A stretch of 64,000 nucleotides of DNA. It comes from Xenorhabdus eapokensis (GTDB lineage: Bacteria; Pseudomonadota; Gammaproteobacteria; Enterobacterales; Enterobacteriaceae). The DNA lies in assembly GCF_001908105.1 (NCBI RefSeq), contig NZ_MKGQ01000002.1:62001-126000 (forward strand). Reading direction: 5' to 3'. Both the position numbers and the translations under genes were made by a program. The notes below the pieces were generated by a model. It saw only the letters and a program-made list of their open reading frames with translations, was not told the origin of the DNA and made no database searches. Positions 37,424-46,659 of the stretch are shown here, piece after piece. The stretch's first letter is position 1, and every line of letters starts with the position of its first letter.

Positions 37424-38224
37424 ATGACATGGTTGCAACAAAGTGATTATTTTGATCCTGATAGCTTGAATATACCTGTGATAGGGATTGCAGCAGAAAT
37501 GGGGCAACACGATTCTGGCTTTCATCAACATGATATGGGGCAATTGCTGTTTACCCAGCGGGGCTGTATCAAGATCACATTGGCAAACCAGATCTCCGTT
37601 TTGCCCCCAACCAGAGTGGCATGGATCCCTCCTAAGACACGGCATCGGGCAGAAATGCGTGGCTCTGTAGGCTACCGTTCTATTTATTTAAATTCTAACT
37701 ATTTAAATTCTAATTACCTGAAATCACCTGAAATGGCATTATTTTCGATGCAAAGTGAAGTATTGGCAGCCACACCATTATTACAGGCTCTTTTGGAGCG
37801 TATCGCGATATCTTCTTTTGACTCTGATTGGCATCAGGGAAAAGGAGCAAATTTGTTAGCACTATTTTTTGATGAAATTCGCGAGGCGCGTAGGGAACCA
37901 ACCTTATTGTCGTTGCCGTCTGATCGACGATTAACTCATTTGTCATTTGATCATCTGCCGTCACCATTGCACATACTGGCTACTGATATTGGTGCCAGTG
38001 AGAAAACCATTACCCGAATATTTCAGCGTGAAACAGGAATGAATTATCAACAGTGGCGGCAGCAATGGCGATTGGTAAAGGCAATAGAATTGTTGGCGCA
38101 GAATAAAACGTTATCCTACGTTGCACAGGAACTTGGTTTTGTCAACGATAGTGCATTTGTGACCTTTTTTCGCAAAATCATGGGGAGACCGCCAAGGGAA
38201 TATATGGCGGGATCAGAGAGATAA
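37424..38224 (+). CDS. AraC-family transcriptional regulator with cupin sensor domain
   Basis: 266 residues. An N-terminal cupin-like domain (GFHQHDMGQLLFTQRG ... RVAWIPPKTRHRAEM, about 28-80) senses a ligand. The C-terminal double helix-turn-helix (PLHILATDIGASEKTITRIF and LSYVAQELGFVNDSAFVTFF ending in GRPPREY) binds DNA. The gene is divergent from the MFS exporter, suggesting an efflux switch; the inducer is unknown. AGGA stands six bases before ATG 37424 (MTWLQQSDYF); the longer frame starts at a TTG without support. An almost duplicated NSNYLNSNYLKS lies between the two domains. Confidence 0.82.
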   Translation: MTWLQQSDYFDPDSLNIPVIGIAAEMGQHDSGFHQHDMGQLLFTQRGCIKITLANQISVLPPTRVAWIPPKTRHRAEMRGSVGYRSIYLNSNYLNSNYLKSPEMALFSMQSEVLAATPLLQALLERIAISSFDSDWHQGKGANLLALFFDEIREARREPTLLSLPSDRRLTHLSFDHLPSPLHILATDIGASEKTITRIFQRETGMNYQQWRQQWRLVKAIELLAQNKTLSYVAQELGFVNDSAFVTFFRKIMGRPPREYMAGSER

Positions 38225-38232
38225 AATAAAAC

Positions 38233-38274
38233 TGCACCTCTAATATCAGAATAAAAACGGGTATGAGAGGTGCA
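38233..38274. repeat. Inverted repeat between the AraC gene and gltA
   Basis: TGCACCTCT (38233-38241) and AGAGGTGCA (38266-38274) can form a nine-bp stem with a 24-base loop nine bases past the AraC-type gene's stop. It may act as a transcript end for either converging gene. No T-run follows on either strand. Confidence 0.45.
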
Positions 38275-38347
38275 GAAATACACTATTCAAAATGTGCCAG
38301 AATATGATCAAGATATAACCAAAATATGAATAGTATTATTGATCAAA

Positions 38348-39631
38348 TTACTTTTTCAACGGGCTCTTGAAATCGCGTTTCGTGTGACCAGTATAAAGCT
38401 GGCGTGGACGTGCGATCTTCAAACCTTCATCGTGCATTTCATTCCAATGTGCAATCCAGCCAATAGTACGGGCAATGGCGAAAATCACGGTGAACATGGT
38501 TGACGGAATACCCATGGCTTTCAGGATAATGCCTGAATAGAAGTCGACGTTTGGATACAGTTTTTTCTCAATGAAGTATGGGTCATGCAAGGCAATGCGT
38601 TCTAATTCCATTGCTACTTCCAGCAGACTGTCATTCAAACCGAGCTCATTTAGCACTTCATGGCAGGTTTCACGCATCACTGTCGCGCGAGGGTCATAGT
38701 TTTTGTAAACACGGTGACCAAAGCCCATCAGGCGGAAAGAGTCATTTTTGTCTTTGGCGCGCGCGATGAATTCAGGGATGTGTTCGACAGTTTGGATCTC
38801 CTCCAGCATCCGCAAGCAGGCTTCATTTGCTCCACCATGTGCTGGTCCCCAGAGAGATGCAATACCCGCAGCAATACAAGCAAATGGGTTGGCACCAGAA
38901 GAGCCCGCAGTGCGCACCGTTGAAGTTGACGCATTTTGCTCATGATCTGCATGCAGAATGAAAATACGATCCATAGCGCGTTCTAATACTGGATTAACCT
39001 TATATTCCTCACACGGTGTTGAGAACATCATGTGCAGGAAGTTAGCCGCATAAGACAGATCGTTGCGTGGATAAACGAAAGGTTGACCAATGGAATATTT
39101 GTAACACATTGCCGCAACTGTTGGCATTTTGGACAGCAGGCGGTAAGCAGTGATTTCACGGTGACGAGGATTATGGACATCCAGGGCGTCATGATAGAAG
39201 GCAGCCAGTGCGCCTGTAACACCACAAAGTACAGCCATTGGATGGGAATCACGGCGGAAGCCGTGGAACAGACGGGTGATCTGTTCGTGGATCATAGTAT
39301 GGCGAGTCACCGTAGTTTTAAATTTTTTATATTCTTCGGGAGTGGGGGGCTCGCCATATAGCAGAATGTAACAGACTTCCAGATAGGTCGATTCCGTTGC
39401 AAGCTGATCGATGGGAAAACCACGGTGTAGCAAAATGCCTTCATTGCCATCAATATAGGTGATTTTCGACTCACAGGAGGCAGTGGAAGTAAAACCTGGA
39501 TCATAAGTATAGAAGCCTTTTGAGCCGAGGGTACGAACGTCAATCACTTCAGGACCTAGGGTCGGCGTTAGTACGTCTAGTTCGATAGCAGCTGAACCAT
39601 TTATGTTCAACGTAGCCTTTTTATCAGCCAT
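38348..39631 (-). CDS. gltA: Citrate synthase (type II, NADH-sensitive)
   Basis: Condenses acetyl-CoA and oxaloacetate to citrate, the entry step of the TCA cycle. The product has 427 residues, exactly the E. coli length. Active-site blocks are intact: [45 protein letters not shown] and the aspartate-containing segment after [15 protein letters not shown]. The N-terminal allosteric domain typical of Gram-negative hexameric enzymes is present. It is divergent from sdhCDAB-sucABCD across a 600-base regulatory interval, the classical enterobacterial arrangement. Confidence 0.98.
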   Translation of the reverse strand: MADKKATLNINGSAAIELDVLTPTLGPEVIDVRTLGSKGFYTYDPGFTSTASCESKITYIDGNEGILLHRGFPIDQLATESTYLEVCYILLYGEPPTPEEYKKFKTTVTRHTMIHEQITRLFHGFRRDSHPMAVLCGVTGALAAFYHDALDVHNPRHREITAYRLLSKMPTVAAMCYKYSIGQPFVYPRNDLSYAANFLHMMFSTPCEEYKVNPVLERAMDRIFILHADHEQNASTSTVRTAGSSGANPFACIAAGIASLWGPAHGGANEACLRMLEEIQTVEHIPEFIARAKDKNDSFRLMGFGHRVYKNYDPRATVMRETCHEVLNELGLNDSLLEVAMELERIALHDPYFIEKKLYPNVDFYSGIILKAMGIPSTMFTVIFAIARTIGWIAHWNEMHDEGLKIARPRQLYTGHTKRDFKSPLKK

Positions 39632-40230
39632 TTATATCTCCTTAGCGCTTATTTTTATAACCCCTAACAACCAGATAGGCGCAATTTATACTGTGCCAAA
39701 GGCATTGTGCTACCGGAGAGAATTTAAAATCAGGCTGGTATCACATTTAACGCTGAAATCTCATTACGGATGACAATGGTTTTCAGGTTGTTAAAAAGTT
39801 TCTGGAAGTTATGTTTAAAGTATTATTGACATAAAATGTTACCATTTTGTGCTTATGTAATACTTTTGCATAACTTTTATCTTTCGTTAAGATTAATTTT
39901 TCATCATAAAATGATGGAAAATAATATATAGCGATATATATGTAAGATAAATGTTTAATCTTTGTCAAACAAGATTGTGGGTTTCATGAATAATGTTTGA
40001 AGCGTGATCTTTCTCACTGTTCAAGCTAAATGTTAATAATCATATTGTGTGGGAATTGTAATAACAATGTGAAGTACTTATACTTCTGTGAGGTCTCCGG
40101 ATTATCCTGATGTAGGAGCACCCAGCGTAACCAAATCACAACTTTTGATGAACAGTAAGGATTGTTTAAGTTATATGTTGTGTCTTTGTATCCTCTTTAG
40201 CGCTGTCTGATTCCCGCCCAGGACCGGAGG
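39632..40230. promoter_or_regulatory. Divergent gltA / sdhC control region
   Basis: About 600 bases, AT-rich in the middle, with promoters for gltA and for sdhCDAB-sucABCD. The last 130 bases before sdhC (GTCTCCGGATTATCCTGATG, then CACCCAGCG and CGCTGTCTGA) resemble the E. coli sdhC untranslated leader as I recall it, so a long conserved leader is likely. In E. coli the region is under ArcA, CRP and Fnr control, and sdh mRNA is targeted by RyhB, Spot 42 and RybB. I could not assign individual sites with confidence. No gene was seen. Confidence 0.6.
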
Positions 40231-40641
40231 ATGGAAAATAAAAAAAGCTTTGTGGGCAAAATTGTGAAAAAACAAAGACCTGTCAACCTTGATCTGCGGA
40301 CGATTAACCAACCCGTCTCCGCGATAGCTTCGATCTTGCACCGTATCTCAGGCGTCATCACCTTTATCGCAGTTGGAATTCTACTGTGGTTATTGGGGAT
40401 GTCATTGTCTTCGCAAGAGGGCTTCCTGCAAGCATCTGAAATCATGACTGGCTTCTTCGCCAAATTTATCCTGTGGGGGATATTGACGGCGTTGGCTTAC
40501 CACATCTGTGGAGGTATTCGCCATGTATTGATGGATTTTGGTTTTCTGGAAGAAAATCTCGCTACCGGTAGTGCATCTGCCAAAGTAGCAATAGCAATCG
40601 CGGTTATTCTGTCCATTCTGGCTGGGGTATTATTATGGTAA
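40231..40641 (+). CDS. sdhC: Succinate dehydrogenase cytochrome b556 subunit
   Basis: 136-residue membrane anchor with three helices that, with SdhD, holds heme b and the ubiquinone site of complex II. Conserved features are [10 protein letters not shown], the quinone-site segment [12 protein letters not shown], and the heme ligand His in [17 protein letters not shown]. coli SdhC has 129 residues; this one carries seven extra at the N-terminus from ATG 40231, which has AGGA seven bases upstream. A GTG at 40252 would give the E. coli length but lacks a ribosome site. It overlaps sdhD by seven bases. Confidence 0.96.
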   Translation: MENKKSFVGKIVKKQRPVNLDLRTINQPVSAIASILHRISGVITFIAVGILLWLLGMSLSSQEGFLQASEIMTGFFAKFILWGILTALAYHICGGIRHVLMDFGFLEENLATGSASAKVAIAIAVILSILAGVLLW

Positions 40642-40982
40642 GCAACGCATCCGCTTTGGGTCGTACGGGTATTCAGGATTGGCTGCTACTGCGCGCATCC
40701 GCAATTATTATTGTTTTGTACGTTCTTTATCTCGTTGGTTTTGTCGCAACAACGTCGGACATTACCTATGAAGTTTGGCGTGGTTTCTTTTCTTCATCCC
40801 TCACTAAAGTATTCACCGTGTTGACACTGTTTTCCATTCTAATCCATGCATGGATTGGCATGTGGCAGGTACTGACAGATTATGTCAAGCCGCTCGCACT
40901 GCGTCTGGTTTTGCAACTGGTGATTATTGTAGCGCTGTTAACTTATTTGATTTACGGAACAATGGTTGTGTGGGGTGCATAA
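40635..40982 (+). CDS. sdhD: Succinate dehydrogenase membrane anchor subunit
   Basis: 115 residues, the same as E. coli. Three membrane helices are seen: [20 protein letters not shown], the segment [20 protein letters not shown] with the quinone/heme environment ([16 protein letters not shown]), and [18 protein letters not shown]. It completes the cytochrome b and ubiquinone-reducing part of complex II. The start overlaps the end of sdhC, and its stop abuts sdhA (ATG at the next base), indicating tight coupling. Confidence 0.97.
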   Translation: MVSNASALGRTGIQDWLLLRASAIIIVLYVLYLVGFVATTSDITYEVWRGFFSSSLTKVFTVLTLFSILIHAWIGMWQVLTDYVKPLALRLVLQLVIIVALLTYLIYGTMVVWGA

Positions 40983-42749
40983 ATGAAACTACCAGTAAGA
41001 GAGTTTGACGCTGTTGTTATTGGTGCTGGTGGCGCAGGTATGCGTGCAGCACTGCAAATTTCACAAATGGGTTTATCCTGTGCTTTGATTTCCAAGGTGT
41101 TTCCAACTCGTTCCCACACTGTATCAGCACAGGGCGGGATCACTGTCGCTTTGGGCAATTCCCATGAAGATAATTGGGAATGGCACATGTATGATACGGT
41201 GAAAGGCTCCGATTATATTGGTGATCAGGATGCTATCGAATATATGTGTAAAACTGGCCCAGAAGCAATTTTAGAACTGGAGCACATGGGATTGCCATTC
41301 TCTCGTCTGGATAATGGCCGTATTTACCAACGGCCATTTGGTGGGCAATCCAGGAATTTTGGTGGTGAACAGGCTGCTCGTACTGCTGCCGCTGCTGACC
41401 GAACTGGTCACGCTTTATTGCATACTCTGTATCAGCAGAATTTAAAAAACCACACGACTATTTTCTCCGAATGGTATTCGTTGGATCTGGTTAAGAATCA
41501 AGATGGTGCCATTGTCGGTTGTACCGCGATTTGTATTGAAACCGGTGAAGTGGTCTATTTCAAAGCCAAAGCGACTATTCTGGCAACGGGTGGTGCTGGC
41601 CGTATTTTCCAATCCACAACCAATGCACATATTAATACCGGTGATGGCGTGGGAATGGCATTGCGTGCAGGAGTTCCTGTTCAGGATATGGAAATGTGGC
41701 AATTCCACCCAACTGGCATTGCTGGCGCAGGGGTTCTGGTTACAGAAGGTTGCCGTGGTGAAGGGGGTTACCTGCTGAATAAAGACGGTGAACGCTTTAT
41801 GGAGCGCTATGCACCAAATGCTAAAGACCTTGCTGGCCGTGATGTGGTCGCCCGTTCTATGATGATCGAAATCCGTGAAGGCCGTGGTTGTGAAGGTCCA
41901 TGGGGTCCGCACGTGAAACTGAAACTGGATCATCTGGGTAAAGAAGTCTTGGAATCTCGCCTGCCAGGTATCCTTGAATTATCCCGTACTTTCGCTCACG
42001 TCGATCCGGTAAAAGAGCCGATCCCTGTTATTCCAACTTGTCACTATATGATGGGCGGTATCCCAACTAAAATCACGGGTCAGGCGTTGACAGTAAATGA
42101 AAAAGGCGAAGATGTGGTGATCCCTGGTTTGTTTGCTGTCGGTGAGATCGCTTGCGTATCTGTTCACGGCGCAAACCGTTTGGGTGGTAACTCACTGCTT
42201 GACCTGGTGGTATTTGGTCGTTCCGCGGGCTTGCATTTGAAAGAGTGTCTGATGGAACAAGGCACTAGTCGTGATGCCAGCGAATCTGATGTCGATGCGG
42301 CACTGCAACGTCTTAACCGCTGGAATGATACCCGCTCAGGTGAAGATCCAGTGGAAATCCGCAAAGCATTGCAAGCTTGCATGCAGCATAATTTTTCGGT
42401 ATTCCGTGAAGGTGATGCGATGGCAAGAGGGCTGGAAGAACTGAAAGTGATCCGTGAACGCCTGAAAAATGCTCGTCTGGATGACACTTCATCAGAATTC
42501 AATACCCAACGCATTGAATGTTTGGAATTGGATAACCTGATGGAAACCGCTTATTCCACTGCGGTTGCTGCGAACTTCCGTACAGAAAGCCGTGGTGCCC
42601 ATAGCCGCTTTGATTATCCAGAGCGTGATGATGCTAACTGGCTGTGCCATAGCCTGTATTTACCGCAAACTGAGAGCATGGCTCGTCGTGAAGTGAATAT
42701 GCAGCCAACGCTGCGTGAAGCTTTCCCGCCAAAAGTGCGTTCTTACTAA
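40983..42749 (+). CDS. sdhA: Succinate dehydrogenase flavoprotein subunit
   Basis: 588 residues, the E. coli length. It oxidises succinate to fumarate using covalently bound FAD. The dinucleotide fold [14 protein letters not shown], the flavinylation histidine in [10 protein letters not shown] and the substrate-site segments [25 protein letters not shown] and [18 protein letters not shown] are all intact. It is the third gene of sdhCDAB, 37 bases before sdhB. It acts on the cytoplasmic face of the inner membrane with SdhB, linking the TCA cycle to the quinone pool. Confidence 0.98.
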   Translation: MKLPVREFDAVVIGAGGAGMRAALQISQMGLSCALISKVFPTRSHTVSAQGGITVALGNSHEDNWEWHMYDTVKGSDYIGDQDAIEYMCKTGPEAILELEHMGLPFSRLDNGRIYQRPFGGQSRNFGGEQAARTAAAADRTGHALLHTLYQQNLKNHTTIFSEWYSLDLVKNQDGAIVGCTAICIETGEVVYFKAKATILATGGAGRIFQSTTNAHINTGDGVGMALRAGVPVQDMEMWQFHPTGIAGAGVLVTEGCRGEGGYLLNKDGERFMERYAPNAKDLAGRDVVARSMMIEIREGRGCEGPWGPHVKLKLDHLGKEVLESRLPGILELSRTFAHVDPVKEPIPVIPTCHYMMGGIPTKITGQALTVNEKGEDVVIPGLFAVGEIACVSVHGANRLGGNSLLDLVVFGRSAGLHLKECLMEQGTSRDASESDVDAALQRLNRWNDTRSGEDPVEIRKALQACMQHNFSVFREGDAMARGLEELKVIRERLKNARLDDTSSEFNTQRIECLELDNLMETAYSTAVAANFRTESRGAHSRFDYPERDDANWLCHSLYLPQTESMARREVNMQPTLREAFPPKVRSY

Positions 42750-42786
42750 TTGCGTTGCTGATGTTCCAGTTGCGGAGAAATAGATT

Positions 42787-43503
42787 ATGAAACTTGAATT
42801 TTCAATTTATCGTTATAATCCAGATGTCGATGATGTTCCTCGTATGCAGGACTACATACTGGAAGCACAGGAAGGGCGCGACATGATGTTGCTGGATGCG
42901 CTCATCCAGCTAAAAGAGCAAGATCCAACCTTATCATTCCGCCGCTCTTGCCGTGAGGGTGTTTGTGGTTCTGATGGCGTGAATATGAACGGTAAAAACG
43001 GGTTGGCATGTATTACACCCATTTCAGCGTTGCGTCGTGGCAATAAGAAAATTGTTATTCGCCCATTGCCTGGTCTGCCTGTGGTTCGTGATTTGGTTGT
43101 TGATATGGGGCAGTTCTACACGCAATATGAAAAAATCCGCCCTTATCTGATTAATGATGGTAAAAATCCACCTGCACGTGAGCACCTGCAATCACCAGTA
43201 CAGCGTGAAAAGCTGGATGGTTTGTATGAGTGTATCTTATGTGCTTGTTGTTCAACATCTTGCCCATCATTCTGGTGGAATCCAGATAAATTTATCGGTC
43301 CAGCCGGTCTTTTAGCGGCATATCGTTTTCTGATTGACAGCCGTGACACTGAGACAAGTTCACGATTGGATAATCTCAATGATGCATTCAGTGTTTTCCG
43401 TTGCCACGGAATTATGAATTGCGTCAATGTATGTCCTAAAGGATTAAATCCGACAAAAGCGATTGGTCATATTAAATCTATGTTGCTGAAACACAGTGCA
43501 TAG
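42787..43503 (+). CDS. sdhB: Succinate dehydrogenase iron-sulfur subunit
   Basis: 238 residues, the E. coli length. It carries electrons from FAD to ubiquinone through three clusters: [2Fe-2S] ligands in SCREGVCGSDG and the later Cys, and [4Fe-4S]/[3Fe-4S] ligands in CILCACCSTSCPSFWWN and CHGIMNCVNVCPKGLNP. It ends the sdhCDAB set; sucA follows after an unusual 334-base gap with two hairpins. Confidence 0.98.
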   Translation: MKLEFSIYRYNPDVDDVPRMQDYILEAQEGRDMMLLDALIQLKEQDPTLSFRRSCREGVCGSDGVNMNGKNGLACITPISALRRGNKKIVIRPLPGLPVVRDLVVDMGQFYTQYEKIRPYLINDGKNPPAREHLQSPVQREKLDGLYECILCACCSTSCPSFWWNPDKFIGPAGLLAAYRFLIDSRDTETSSRLDNLNDAFSVFRCHGIMNCVNVCPKGLNPTKAIGHIKSMLLKHSA

Positions 43504-43563
43504 CGAAATAAAAAGTTGTGTATAAATAACACATAAATAGTGTGTAAATAGTGCATATAATGT

Positions 43564-43607
43564 TGCCCTCCACAATTTTGAAATAAATATCAAATCAGTG
43601 GAGGGCA
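43564..43607 (+). promoter_or_regulatory. Hairpin that can hide a ribosome-binding site, sdhB-sucA gap
   Basis: TGCCCTCCAC (43564-43573) pairs perfectly with GTGGAGGGCA (43598-43607) around a 24-base loop. The 3' arm contains GGAGGG, which is the ribosome-binding site of the 15-codon ORF at 43614. A TATAAT at 43556-43561 lies just upstream and could be a -10 element, although no good -35 is seen. Confidence 0.5.
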
Positions 43608-43613
43608 TAAAGA

Positions 43614-43661
43614 ATGGAAAATGATAAATTGCCTGCTGCTAAAGACGAAGTATGTTGCTAA
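43614..43661 (+). CDS. Possible 15-residue peptide ORF between sdhB and sucA
   Basis: The frame reads MENDKLPAAKDEVCC and stops with TAA. GGAGGG stands eight bases before the ATG, a much better ribosome site than most in this window, but it is inside the 3' arm of a hairpin. A perfect 20-bp hairpin follows three bases after the stop. It could be a leader peptide for sucA expression, a microprotein or chance; no homologue is recalled. Confidence 0.35.
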   Translation: MENDKLPAAKDEVCC

Positions 43662-43664
43662 ATA

Positions 43665-43707
43665 AAGGAACCTTTAAAAATTGATATTCAATTTTTAAAG
43701 GTTCCTT
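43665..43707. repeat. Perfect 20-bp inverted repeat with 3-base loop, sdhB-sucA gap
   Basis: The arms 43665-43684 (beginning AAGGAACCTTTAAAAATTG) and 43688-43707 are exact reverse complements around TAT. Such a long perfect stem would be a strong transcript hairpin or cruciform. No T-run follows, so a standard intrinsic terminator is doubtful. It may be a processing or stability element between the sdh and suc parts of the message, or a small dispersed repeat. Confidence 0.7.
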
Positions 43708-43837
43708 GAAGGGTAGGAAAACCCATAGAAGAACATGCATTAAGCACGTCCAAATGAACCTTTTATCAACACCGCTAATTAAGCGGTATTTGTTAACCAC
43801 GGCGAAAACTAAAGCTTTTAAAGCTTAAGGGATCACA

Positions 43838-46645
43838 ATGCAGAACGGCGCAATGAAGGACTGGCTGGACTCAAGCTTTCTGGCTGGTGCAAACCAGTCT
43901 TACATAGAGCAAATCTATGAAGACTATATAACCGATCCTAATTCTGTTGATGCAAGTTGGAGAGAAATTTTCCAACAATTACCAGATGCAGGACTTAGCG
44001 GCGAACAACTTCACTCACAGACACGCGATTATTTCCGTCGTCTGGCAAAGGATGCCACGCGTTACCACACTTCAGTCAGCGATCCAGCAATGGATGCAAA
44101 ACAAGTCAAAGTTTTGCAGCTCATCAATGCATTCCGCTTCCGCGGACACCAACATGCAAACCTTGATCCATTGGGATTATGGAAACAGGAACCTGTATCT
44201 GATCTTGATCCTGCTTTCCATAATTTAACAAAAGCGGATTTTGAAGAAACGTTTAATGTAGGCTCTTTTGCCATTGGTAAAGAGACAATGAAATTGGCTG
44301 ATCTGTATGACGCGCTGAAACGCATTTATTGTGGTTCAATTGGCGCGGAATATATGCACATCACCAACACGGAAGAAAAACGTTGGCTCCAGCAACGTTT
44401 AGAGTCAGTGGCAGTAAGTTCACAGTTTAGTGCAGAAGAAAAGCGTCGTTTCCTGAAAGAATTAACATCAGCGGAAGGTCTGGAACGTTATTTAGGTGCC
44501 AAGTTCCCAGGGGCGAAACGTTTTTCCCTGGAAGGTGGCGACGCACTTATCCCTATGTTAAAAGAGTTGATCCGTCACGCAGGTAAACAAAGTACCCGCG
44601 AAGTGGTATTGGGAATGGCTCATCGTGGTCGTCTCAACGTTCTGGTCAATCTTTTGGGTAAAAAACCGATTGATCTGTTTGACGAATTTGCGGGTAAACA
44701 TAAAGAGCATCTGGGCACAGGTGACGTAAAATATCATCAAGGTTTTTCTTCTGATTTTGCAACCGAAGGTGGTTTGGTGCATTTGGCTCTGGCCTTTAAC
44801 CCCTCTCACCTTGAGATTGTCAGCCCTGTTGTTATCGGCTCTGTACGTGCCCGCCGTGATCGTCTTGATGAAGGTCGCAGTAACATGGTTCTGCCGGTCA
44901 CCATCCACGGCGATGCCGCAGTTACAGGACAGGGGATTGTTCAGGAAACACTGAATATGTCTCAGGCTCGCGGGTATGAAGTGGGTGGTACTGTTCGTAT
45001 CGTCGTAAATAACCAGATTGGTTTCACCACTTCTAACCCGAAAGATGCGCGTTCAACACAATACTGTACTGATATTGTGAAAATGGTTCAGGCGCCGATT
45101 TTCCACGTTAATGCAGATGATCCGGAAGCTGTTGCATTCGTCACACGTCTGGCGCTTGACTTCCGTAACACCTTCAAACGTGACGTGATGATCGATCTGG
45201 TTTGTTACCGTCGCCACGGTCATAACGAAGCTGATGAGCCGAGTGCAACTCAGCCATTGATGTACCAGCAAATCAAAAAACAGCCAACTGCCCGTAAAAT
45301 CTATGCAGATAAGCTGGTAGCAGAAGGCTTGCTGGAAGCCAACGACGTTACTGAGATGGTGAATCTGTACCGTGATGCACTGGATCATGGTGAGTGTGTA
45401 GTCGATGAATGGCGTCCAATGGGGCTGCATTCATTCACATGGGAACCCTATCTGAACCACGAATGGGATGAAGAGTATCCACATAAGATGGATATGAAAC
45501 GTCTGCAAGATCTTGGCAAAAGCATCAGCACCGTTCCTGCCGAAGTAGTCATGCACTCACGTGTTGCGAAAATCTATGGCGACCGTGCAGAAATGGCTAA
45601 TGGCAATAAATTGTTTGACTGGGGTGCTGCGGAAACACTGGCTTACGCGACCTTGGTTGATGAAGGTATTCCTGTCCGTATCTCTGGTGAAGATGCAGGA
45701 CGTGGTACTTTCTTCCACCGTCATGCTGTTGTCCATAACCAAAACAATGCTTCTGTTTATGTGCCCTTGGCAAATATCCACAATGGACAGGGTGTATTTA
45801 ACGTATGGGATTCTGTCCTTTCAGAAGAAGCTGTACTGGCATTTGAGTACGGTTATGCAACAACTGAACCTCGTACCCTGACAATTTGGGAAGCTCAATT
45901 TGGTGACTTTGCCAACGTAGCTCAGGTGGTGATTGACCAATTTATCAGTTCTGGTGAACAGAAATGGGGTCGTATGTGTGGCTTGGTTATGCTGCTGCCA
46001 CATGGCTATGAAGGGCAGGGACCAGAGCACTCGTCGGCACGTCTGGAGCGTTATCTGCAACTGTGTGCTGAACAAAACATGCAGGTTTGCGTACCATCGT
46101 CACCAGCCCAGGTTTATCACATGCTGCGTCGTCAGGCTCTGCGTGGTATGCGTCGTCCGCTCATCGTTATGTCACCTAAATCGCTACTGCGTCATCCACT
46201 GGCGGTGTCTACTCTGGATGAATTGGCGAATGGCAAATTTGAGCCAGTGATTGGTGAAATTGACACCTTGGATCCAAAAGGTGTTAAGCGCGTAGTGCTT
46301 TGTTCCGGTAAAGTTTATTACGATCTGCTGGAGCAGCGTCGTAAGAATGAACAGACCGATGTTGCTATTGTGCGTATTGAACAGTTGTATCCATTCCCAC
46401 GTCAGCACCTGCAAGCTCAGTTTGAGCAGTATGCTCATGTCCATGACTTTGTCTGGTGCCAGGAAGAGCCACTGAACCAAGGGGCTTGGTATTGCAGTCA
46501 ACATAATTTCCGTGAAGCAATCCCATTTGGGGCTTCTTTACGTTATGCAGGTCGTCCGGCATCTGCTTCCCCAGCGGTGGGATATACGTCTGTTCACCAG
46601 CAGCAACAGCAAGCACTGGTTAATGACGCACTGAACGTTGAATAA
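43838..46645 (+). CDS. sucA: 2-oxoglutarate dehydrogenase E1 component
   Basis: 935-residue thiamine diphosphate enzyme (E. coli 933) that decarboxylates 2-oxoglutarate and passes succinyl to the lipoyl groups of SucB. The N-terminal E2-binding segment (MQNGAMKDWLDSSFLAGANQ), the substrate-site block EVVLGMAHRGRLNVLVN and the ThDP/Mg region IHGDAAVTGQGIVQETLNMS are conserved. The C-terminal half has ISGEDAGRGTFFHRHAV and HGYEGQGPEHSSARLERYLQ. AAGGGA stands six bases before the ATG. The start follows the sdhB-sucA gap with its hairpins and is 14 bases upstream of sucB at its end. Confidence 0.98.
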   Translation: MQNGAMKDWLDSSFLAGANQSYIEQIYEDYITDPNSVDASWREIFQQLPDAGLSGEQLHSQTRDYFRRLAKDATRYHTSVSDPAMDAKQVKVLQLINAFRFRGHQHANLDPLGLWKQEPVSDLDPAFHNLTKADFEETFNVGSFAIGKETMKLADLYDALKRIYCGSIGAEYMHITNTEEKRWLQQRLESVAVSSQFSAEEKRRFLKELTSAEGLERYLGAKFPGAKRFSLEGGDALIPMLKELIRHAGKQSTREVVLGMAHRGRLNVLVNLLGKKPIDLFDEFAGKHKEHLGTGDVKYHQGFSSDFATEGGLVHLALAFNPSHLEIVSPVVIGSVRARRDRLDEGRSNMVLPVTIHGDAAVTGQGIVQETLNMSQARGYEVGGTVRIVVNNQIGFTTSNPKDARSTQYCTDIVKMVQAPIFHVNADDPEAVAFVTRLALDFRNTFKRDVMIDLVCYRRHGHNEADEPSATQPLMYQQIKKQPTARKIYADKLVAEGLLEANDVTEMVNLYRDALDHGECVVDEWRPMGLHSFTWEPYLNHEWDEEYPHKMDMKRLQDLGKSISTVPAEVVMHSRVAKIYGDRAEMANGNKLFDWGAAETLAYATLVDEGIPVRISGEDAGRGTFFHRHAVVHNQNNASVYVPLANIHNGQGVFNVWDSVLSEEAVLAFEYGYATTEPRTLTIWEAQFGDFANVAQVVIDQFISSGEQKWGRMCGLVMLLPHGYEGQGPEHSSARLERYLQLCAEQNMQVCVPSSPAQVYHMLRRQALRGMRRPLIVMSPKSLLRHPLAVSTLDELANGKFEPVIGEIDTLDPKGVKRVVLCSGKVYYDLLEQRRKNEQTDVAIVRIEQLYPFPRQHLQAQFEQYAHVHDFVWCQEEPLNQGAWYCSQHNFREAIPFGASLRYAGRPASASPAVGYTSVHQQQQQALVNDALNVE

Positions 46646-46659
46646 ATTAAGGATAGAAA

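Noticed and set aside
39783..39968. 61-residue minus-strand frame in the gltA-sdhC interval
   Set aside because: It is AT-rich, without a ribosome site, and overlaps the promoter region; the sequence looks random.
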